A DNA stretch of 50,611 nucleotides, taken from NCBI RefSeq assembly GCF_022601895.1, contig NZ_JAKVIO010000032.1, positions 1-50,611 of the forward strand, in the 5' to 3' direction. The notes beneath the pieces were generated by a model. It saw nothing but the letters and a program-made list of their open reading frames with translations. It searched no databases and was not told the DNA's origin. Position numbers and translations under genes: made by a program. The stretch is from Sphingomonas sp. LaA6.9. GTDB lineage: Bacteria; Pseudomonadota; Alphaproteobacteria; Sphingomonadales; Sphingomonadaceae. Position 1 is the stretch's first letter; each line of letters begins with the position of its first letter. This document shows positions 45,828 through 50,611 of this stretch, one piece after another.

Positions 45828-47084
45828 ATGAACTATCTCAGCGCGCCCGATCACAGCTATCTCCCGGTCCGGCCGGCTGCTCTCCCCCATCTGCGAAAGG
45901 CGGTGCGGTCGCGCTGGCCGGTCTATGCGGAAGACGAGATCGACGCGGTCGTCCAGATACTGCGATCAGGCCGGGTCAATGCCCTGCATCATGGCGAACA
46001 TTGTCACGCATTCGAGGAAGCGTTCGCGACAATGTGCGACATGCCCCACGCCATAGCCCTTGCCAACGGGACGCTCGCGCTTGAGCTTGCGCTTCGCGTG
46101 CTCGGCGTCGGACCGGGCGACGAGGTGATCGTGCCCGCGCGCAGCTTCATTGCCTCGGCAAGCTGCGCGATCGCGTGCGGCGCGGTGCCCGTCTTCGCCG
46201 ACGTCGATCCGGACACCCAGAATCTGAACGCTGAAACCGTCGCTGCGGTGATGACGCCGCGGACGCGCGCGATCGTCGCGGTTCATCTCGCCGGATATCC
46301 GTGCCCGATGGACGAGTTGATCGTCCTGAGTGAATCCTATGGCATAAAGATCGTGGAGGATTGTGCTCAGGCGCATGGCGCACGCTTCAACGCTAGGCCT
46401 GTGGGGTCGTTCGGCGACGCCGCGATATTCTCGTTCTGCACCGACAAGATCATCTCCACGGGTGGCGAGGGCGGGATGCTGCTGCTGCGCGATGATGACG
46501 CCTGGTCGCGTGCGTGGGCATATAAGGATCATGGCAAAAGCCACAGGCTGACGACGGGGCAGGCGCCCGGAGCTGCCTTCAAGTGGTTGCACGACTCCTT
46601 CGGGAGCAACTATCGGATGACCGAGATGCAGGCTGCCATCGGGCTGCATCAACTTGAAAAGCTTCCTGGCTGGCTCGCCGATCGCACACGCCACGCGGGC
46701 ATTCTCGACGACAGCTTGTCGGGGCTTGCCGCCCTCCGCCTGATTGCCGCGCCTGAGGGCGTAACACCCGCACACTACAAATATTACGCGTTTGTGAGAC
46801 CCGAATGGCTCGCACCGGGTTGGTCGCGTGACGCGATCATTGCCGCCGCGATCGACGCCGGAGTGCCCTGCCAGAGCGGCATCTGTCCGGAAATCTACCG
46901 CGAACAGGCCTTTGTGCGCTCCGGCCTTGGCCCCGAAAGCCCCCGCCCATCTGCGCTGAGGCTCGGCCAGACCAGTTTGATGCTGCCGATAGATCAGACG
47001 ATCGACGATGACATGGTTTGCGAAATGGGGCGCGCGCTTCGCGATATTGTCCTGATGGCAACCGCCGAGGAGCGGGCGGCATGA
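45828..47084 (+). CDS. DegT/DnrJ/EryC1-family PLP aminotransferase
   Basis: A 418-residue sugar aminotransferase that would place an amino group on a 4-keto sugar. The PLP Lys207 is in FCTDKIISTGGEGGML. Other family blocks are SGRVNALHHGEHCHAFEEAF, GTLALELALRVLGVGPGDEV, VEDCAQAHGARFNARPVGSF and YRMTEMQAAIGLHQLEKLPG. Length is normal. It begins 2 bp after the dehydratase stop, an arrangement that strongly suggests a dehydratase-aminotransferase pair making a UDP-4-amino-4,6-dideoxy sugar. The exact position and stereochemistry cannot be read. Its stop overlaps the sulfotransferase ATG (ATGA). Confidence 0.9.
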   Translation: MNYLSAPDHSYLPVRPAALPHLRKAVRSRWPVYAEDEIDAVVQILRSGRVNALHHGEHCHAFEEAFATMCDMPHAIALANGTLALELALRVLGVGPGDEVIVPARSFIASASCAIACGAVPVFADVDPDTQNLNAETVAAVMTPRTRAIVAVHLAGYPCPMDELIVLSESYGIKIVEDCAQAHGARFNARPVGSFGDAAIFSFCTDKIISTGGEGGMLLLRDDDAWSRAWAYKDHGKSHRLTTGQAPGAAFKWLHDSFGSNYRMTEMQAAIGLHQLEKLPGWLADRTRHAGILDDSLSGLAALRLIAAPEGVTPAHYKYYAFVRPEWLAPGWSRDAIIAAAIDAGVPCQSGICPEIYREQAFVRSGLGPESPRPSALRLGQTSLMLPIDQTIDDDMVCEMGRALRDIVLMATAEERAA

Positions 47085-47941
47085 TCGACCGCCCCGTCGA
47101 GCGATTGCCGAGCTTCATCATCATCGGGGCGATCAAGGCCGCCACGACGTGGATTGCGCACCAGCTGCGACAACACCCCGGTATCTTCCTCCCCGGACCG
47201 GAGCCGCACTATTTCAGCACCGAGTTCGAGCGGGGTCTTCAATGGTATACCGGACTGTTCCGCACGGCGGGGGCCGCGAAGATGATCGGGGAGAAATCCG
47301 CGGACTATCTGTCGCACCCATTGGCTGCGCGGCGTATTGCGGAGATGCTGCCGGCCGCGCGACTCATCGTGCAGCTGCGCAATCCCGTCGATCGCGCCTA
47401 TTCGGACTATTGCATGCTCTATCGCCGGGGTTCAGTGTCGAGCGATCCCGCGCGCTATCTGAGCCCGAAAACCAGTGAGAACCGGCGCTTCCTCGAGAAT
47501 GGACGCTATGCGACACATATTGCACGCTATCTGGACAGCTTTCCCCAGCAACAACTCGCGATAATCCTGCATGATGACGTCCGAGCGATGCCCGAACAGA
47601 CGCTTCGCGAGGTTTGCGCGCATATTGGCATCGAGCCCATGATCATCTCCGAAAACCTGATCGTGCGCAAAAACGACAGTGAGACGCCGCTCCTGCCACT
47701 TGGAGTGCGGCGTGTGGCGCGCCCCTTCAAGCATTTGGCCCGGCGACATCGCAACCAGCAGTGGTTCCAGGCGATCCGAGGCGCGCTTGCCCGTCCGGTG
47801 GAGTATCCGCCGTTGAGCGACGATCTGCGCGCGCGGCTGTACGACTTCTATCAGCCTGAGCTCGAAACGCTGCAGAAGATGATCGGGCGCGATCTTACCT
47901 GCTGGACCCAGGGCACTGCCGCGGCGACGATGCCCCGATAG
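47081..47941 (+). CDS. PAPS-dependent sulfotransferase
   Basis: A 286-residue protein of the sulfotransferase fold. The 5'-phosphosulfate loop is FIIIGAIKAATTWIAHQLRQ (residues 12-31; the common form is G-x-x-K-S/A-G-T-T). The 3'-phosphate motif appears as IVQLRNPVDRAYSDY. LFRTAGAAKMIGEKSADYLS follows the first motif as in heparan-sulfate-type enzymes. It would move sulfate from PAPS to a hydroxyl or amine of a glycan or lipid. The ATGA overlap with the aminotransferase and the Wzy-like gene 10 bp on place it inside the polymer operon, which suggests a sulfated sugar. No PAPS-making genes are in the window. Confidence 0.87.
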   Translation: MIDRPVERLPSFIIIGAIKAATTWIAHQLRQHPGIFLPGPEPHYFSTEFERGLQWYTGLFRTAGAAKMIGEKSADYLSHPLAARRIAEMLPAARLIVQLRNPVDRAYSDYCMLYRRGSVSSDPARYLSPKTSENRRFLENGRYATHIARYLDSFPQQQLAIILHDDVRAMPEQTLREVCAHIGIEPMIISENLIVRKNDSETPLLPLGVRRVARPFKHLARRHRNQQWFQAIRGALARPVEYPPLSDDLRARLYDFYQPELETLQKMIGRDLTCWTQGTAAATMPR

Positions 47942-47951
47942 CGAGTTGCAG

Positions 47952-49235
47952 ATGCGAGCGCGCCCCTATCTGGATTCAGCGTCGATCGGATGGGCGGCAT
48001 CTGCGCCCATATTGGCGGTTGCGGTGTTTCTAGCGCCATATATCGCGTGGCGTCCAGGTGCGATCCTGTTCACGATCAGCGATATGTTTTTTGTGCTCGG
48101 CGCTTTTTTGATCGCGCTCGCGCACCGCATGCCGCTGCGACCATTCGCATATTTGACGCCATATTGGCTGCTCGCGCTGGCGGTGATGCTGGGCGGACTT
48201 TATCTCGGCAGCATCATCAATGGCGATCCGTTGCGATGGGCGATCCTCGCCGGGCAATATCTTTTCAGCCTCGCGCTTCTCCCGATTCTGCTGATGCGGC
48301 ATGATCGCAGGCGAACCTTTATGCTCTTCAAGGCCTTCGTCGCGGGCGTCGGATGCATGGAACTCTTCGGAAGCGCTCTCTATTTCGCTTATGGGGGACA
48401 GTGGGAGCCGCTTCAGCGCTTCGGGCCCGATTTCGTGACCGGCGGCGGACGACTGTCGGCCTTTCTCGCCGATGCCAACTGGAACGCTGCGATGATCGCG
48501 ATGGCGATTCCGTTCGTCTATTATCTCAGGATCGCCGGACAGCTCGGGCAGATGCTGTTCGCATCGACGCTGACGATCCTGCTCATCGGGCTTGCCCTCA
48601 CCGCCTCGGTAACGGGAATGGTGAGCGCCGTCCTCGCAACGACCATCTTTCTCGTAGCCGGCAAGGTCAGGCCGCCGATGCGGCTCTTTGCCGCGGGTGG
48701 CGCCGCTTTCGCCCTGCTGATTGCTTCAGGTTATGCGCTGCCGCGCGCCTTTCAGACGCGCATCGTACCGGCGCTGGAATCGGGCGAGCTCGCGCAAGCC
48801 GGCACCTATCTTGGCCGCGTCGAGCTCATAGAGGAAGCGTGGGACATGACGAGCAACGCGATCGTGGTCGGCATTGGCGCCGACCAGTTTCGTAATGTCA
48901 GCGTGGTGCAGCAGCCCGTGCACAATCTCTATCTGCTGCTATGGGTGGAAGGGGGCCTTGCCTCGCTCATAGGCTGGCTCTGGATGATGGGCATCCTGGC
49001 GGTGGGAGCGATTTGGGCGCTTCGACACGATCGGCTGGTAGCAGCGCTTGCGCTGTCCGTTTTTGCCACCTTCCTGATCTACAGCGCCGCTTCGCCACAT
49101 ATGTATGCCAGGCAATGGATCGTTCCGTTGCTGCTCGCGATGGCGCCCGTCTTCGCGATCATGGGGAAGTTGGCCCGGCGGCATGGACCCGCCGACATGC
49201 CGCATCATTACCCTATGACTCCCAAAGAATTTTAG
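47952..49235 (+). CDS. O-antigen polymerase/ligase-like membrane protein (Wzy type)
   Basis: A 427-residue protein with about eleven hydrophobic segments (APILAVAVFLAPYIA, MFFVLGAFLIALAHRM and others). A large periplasmic loop at about residues 285-330 lies before the last helices, as in Wzy and WaaL proteins. That loop reads GRVELIEEAWDMTSNAIVVG and ADQFRNVSVVQQPVHNLYLL; the H-N-x-Y/L motif (VHNLYLLLW) is a hallmark of the Wzy_C superfamily. It would polymerise lipid-linked repeat units or ligate the chain. ATG 47952 is preferred over TTG 47946. Sequence similarity in this family is low, so polymerase and ligase cannot be separated. Confidence 0.82.
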   Translation: MRARPYLDSASIGWAASAPILAVAVFLAPYIAWRPGAILFTISDMFFVLGAFLIALAHRMPLRPFAYLTPYWLLALAVMLGGLYLGSIINGDPLRWAILAGQYLFSLALLPILLMRHDRRRTFMLFKAFVAGVGCMELFGSALYFAYGGQWEPLQRFGPDFVTGGGRLSAFLADANWNAAMIAMAIPFVYYLRIAGQLGQMLFASTLTILLIGLALTASVTGMVSAVLATTIFLVAGKVRPPMRLFAAGGAAFALLIASGYALPRAFQTRIVPALESGELAQAGTYLGRVELIEEAWDMTSNAIVVGIGADQFRNVSVVQQPVHNLYLLLWVEGGLASLIGWLWMMGILAVGAIWALRHDRLVAALALSVFATFLIYSAASPHMYARQWIVPLLLAMAPVFAIMGKLARRHGPADMPHHYPMTPKEF

Positions 49236-49268
49236 GATATGGTCACAACACACGGGAGGAGGCCAGCC

Positions 49269-49829
49269 ATGAGAATGTTGGCGTTCGTATGCGCAGCGGC
49301 ACTGTTCGGGCTGCAGGGGTGCGCGACACCAGCGTCGGACCTGCCCAGGATGTACGAAGTCACCGACACAGCCTACAGGCTGGGTGCAGGCGACGAAGTG
49401 CGTATCACGGTCTACGGCATGGACCAGATGACCAACACCTATGTCGTGGGGGATGGCGGCACGATCTCGCTGCCATTGCTCGAGACCATGGCGGTCGAGG
49501 GCAAAACGACGGCGGAGGTCGAAAAGGCGATCGCCGACGCCATTCTGGCGAAACAACTCGTGCTTCAGCCCAGCGTCAGCGCCCAGGTGCAGAAATATCG
49601 CCCCTTCTACATATTGGGCGAAGTGCAGCGTCCCGGCCAATATCCCTACGCACCCGGTCTTTCGGTGACGTCAGCGGTGTCGATCGCCGGCGGGTTCACT
49701 TTCCGCGCCGACAAGAAGGAGTTTGCGATCCAGCGAAAATCCGGGCCGAAAACGGTGAAGGGCAAGGTTGGCCCCGATGAACCCGTGCTCCCCGGTGACA
49801 CGGTTACCGTTTATGAGAGCTGGTTCTGA
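49269..49829 (+). CDS. Polysaccharide export lipoprotein (Wza/BexD-like, short form)
   Basis: A 186-residue outer-membrane lipoprotein for polymer export. The lipobox LFGLQGC puts the lipid Cys at residue 18 (MRMLAFVCAAALFGLQGC). The Poly_export domain follows: YRLGAGDEVRITVYGMDQMT, DGGTISLPLLETMAVEGKTT and LVLQPSVSAQVQKY. The SLBB domain is PFYILGEVQRPGQYPY with AVSIAGGFTFRADKKEFAIQ. Length is short, with one SLBB copy, typical of sphingomonad versions of the family. A strong GGGAGGAGG site precedes the ATG. It follows the Wzy-like gene by 33 bp and precedes the beta-barrel gene by 11 bp. Confidence 0.92.
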   Translation: MRMLAFVCAAALFGLQGCATPASDLPRMYEVTDTAYRLGAGDEVRITVYGMDQMTNTYVVGDGGTISLPLLETMAVEGKTTAEVEKAIADAILAKQLVLQPSVSAQVQKYRPFYILGEVQRPGQYPYAPGLSVTSAVSIAGGFTFRADKKEFAIQRKSGPKTVKGKVGPDEPVLPGDTVTVYESWF

Positions 49830-49840
49830 GACCTGTGGCG

Positions 49841-50611
49841 ATGGTGCGGTCCAAAGCCAGCAGCCGATGGCAGGGGCTCTGCGCATTGCGTCTGCTTTCT
49901 GCGGTTGTGGCTGGGGGCGCGCCGCTTCTGGTCGCGCCCGCGGCGGTAGCGCAGAGGGCGGATGAGGACGAGTCAATCTCGCAACTGCCGCGCCCCGGTT
50001 ATGAACCGCGCAACATCCTGATCGGGGGCACCGTCATTTCGCCCGAGGCGGAGTTCGGCGCGACTTATGACGACAACATCTTCGCGACCGCGAACGCCAC
50101 GGACGACGACGTCGTGTTCCGGCTGGCCCCGCGCGCACGGCTTACCCACCAGACATCCCACGTCAACTTTCGGGCGGACGCCTATGCGTCGATATTGCGC
50201 TATGCCGAGAACAGTTCGGAGGATACCGAGAGCTACGGCATCGGGACCTCGGTCCAATATCGTCGTGACGCGCACACGCTGTCCGCTTCAGCCCGCTATG
50301 ATCGCACCTTCGAGCGACGCACCGATCCCGAAGCCGATTTCAATCTCGCCCGCCCGCCCAGCGAGATCGACCTGCTGAGCACGGAACTGCGCTATGCCTA
50401 TCGCCCCGGGCGTTTCGGGGTGCAGGTGGCTGCCGGTGCGGACAAGACCAACTACCTGCCGCAGGTTGATGCCGATCGCGATCTCACCACCTATCGCGGT
50501 TCGCTGCGTGCATTTGTCGAGGTGAGCGGCGGCATGGACGCGTTCGTCGAAGGCTTTGCCACGAAGCGGGACGCGCGCACTGCCGTGGATCGCAACGGTG
50601 TCGACCGCGAC
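49841..50611 (+). CDS. Outer-membrane beta-barrel protein (BBP2-type), 3' end beyond the window
   Basis: The first 257 codons of an outer-membrane protein, open to the window edge. An N-terminal basic segment and a hydrophobic stretch (LLSAVVAGGAPLLVAPAAVA) form a signal peptide with likely cleavage after AVAQ. The mature part opens ESISQLPRPGYEPRNILIGG, then FGATYDDNIFATANATDDDV. A-x-Y-D-D-N-I is the start of the PF10082 putative-porin class often found with polysaccharide exporters. Strands such as LSASARYDRTFERRTDPEAD, VQVAAGADKTNYLPQVDADR and LRAFVEVSGGMDAFVEGFAT are barrel-like. It may guide polymer through the outer membrane. GTG 49835 is an alternative start. Frame intact as far as visible. 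Confidence 0.8.
   Translation, partial: MVRSKASSRWQGLCALRLLSAVVAGGAPLLVAPAAVAQRADEDESISQLPRPGYEPRNILIGGTVISPEAEFGATYDDNIFATANATDDDVVFRLAPRARLTHQTSHVNFRADAYASILRYAENSSEDTESYGIGTSVQYRRDAHTLSASARYDRTFERRTDPEADFNLARPPSEIDLLSTELRYAYRPGRFGVQVAAGADKTNYLPQVDADRDLTTYRGSLRAFVEVSGGMDAFVEGFATKRDARTAVDRNGVDRD

Noticed and set aside
31396-50611. Exosortase/PEP-CTERM-type polysaccharide cluster
   Set aside because: AsnB-type amidotransferase and a BY-kinase occur in such clusters, but no exosortase gene, PrsK/PrsR pair or PEP-CTERM tail is seen here.

Overview
The window looks like a chromosomal segment of a GC-rich alphaproteobacterium, most likely a sphingomonad (order Sphingomonadales). The evidence is protein-level resemblance: the dnaN, recF, gyrB, rlmN, argB and argG products, a DUF1176 protein, an IalB-like protein and the cyclophilin all read like sphingomonad homologues. 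No phylogeny could be run. No insertion sequence, integrase, phage gene or CRISPR array is visible.

Layout. (1) 1-7.6 kb, housekeeping: argB (cut by the left edge), a YhhQ-type queuosine-precursor transporter, 3-hydroxybutyryl-CoA dehydrogenase, a membrane-anchored protein of unknown function, a frameshifted DUF1176 gene, a UbiH-type hydroxylase and ftsK. (2) 7.6-13.1 kb, a glycan-modification island: two multi-pass GT-C-like membrane proteins, a GtrA-like flippase, a methyltransferase and a GtrB-type GT2 transferase. (3) 13.1-22.8 kb, mixed metabolism and stress: argG, DUF1801 and EF-hand proteins, a divergent bdcR/bdcA pair, a cyclopropane-fatty-acid synthase, a membrane cytochrome b with a molybdopterin oxidoreductase, rlmN, an IalB-like protein, a histidine phosphatase and a small beta-barrel. 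(4) 23-28.7 kb, replication genes: dnaN, recF and gyrB, with a secreted-protein gene facing the other way between dnaN and recF, and no dnaA. (5) 28.9-31.2 kb: tRNA-Ser(GGA), a coiled-coil secreted protein, a cyclophilin and a retropepsin-like protease.

(6) 31.4-50.6 kb is a large surface-polysaccharide locus and the most interesting part. A tyrosine autokinase (Wzc type) and an AsnB-type amidotransferase form one minus-strand unit, preceded by a NarL-type regulator whose receiver lacks the usual acidic pair. Six tightly overlapping minus-strand genes follow: GT4, a GT4 fused to an initiating phosphoglycosyl transferase, a formyltransferase, a PIG-L deacetylase, an ATP-grasp ligase and a HAD phosphatase. 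Facing away across about 515 bp are a FlaA1/CapD-type 4,6-dehydratase, a DegT aminotransferase, a sulfotransferase, a Wzy-like polymerase, a Wza-like export lipoprotein and a beta-barrel protein cut by the right edge.

How it fits together (inference). The dehydratase and aminotransferase could make a UDP-4-amino-4,6-dideoxy sugar. The formyltransferase, deacetylase or ATP-grasp enzyme would alter its N-substituent. The fusion enzyme could start the chain on undecaprenyl phosphate and add the next sugar. The polymerase, kinase and export lipoprotein would build and export the chain, and the sulfotransferase could sulfate it. No Wzx flippase is in the window. Several inverted repeats with CCAAT/ATTGG arms lie upstream of the kinase and the regulator genes and are candidate operators.
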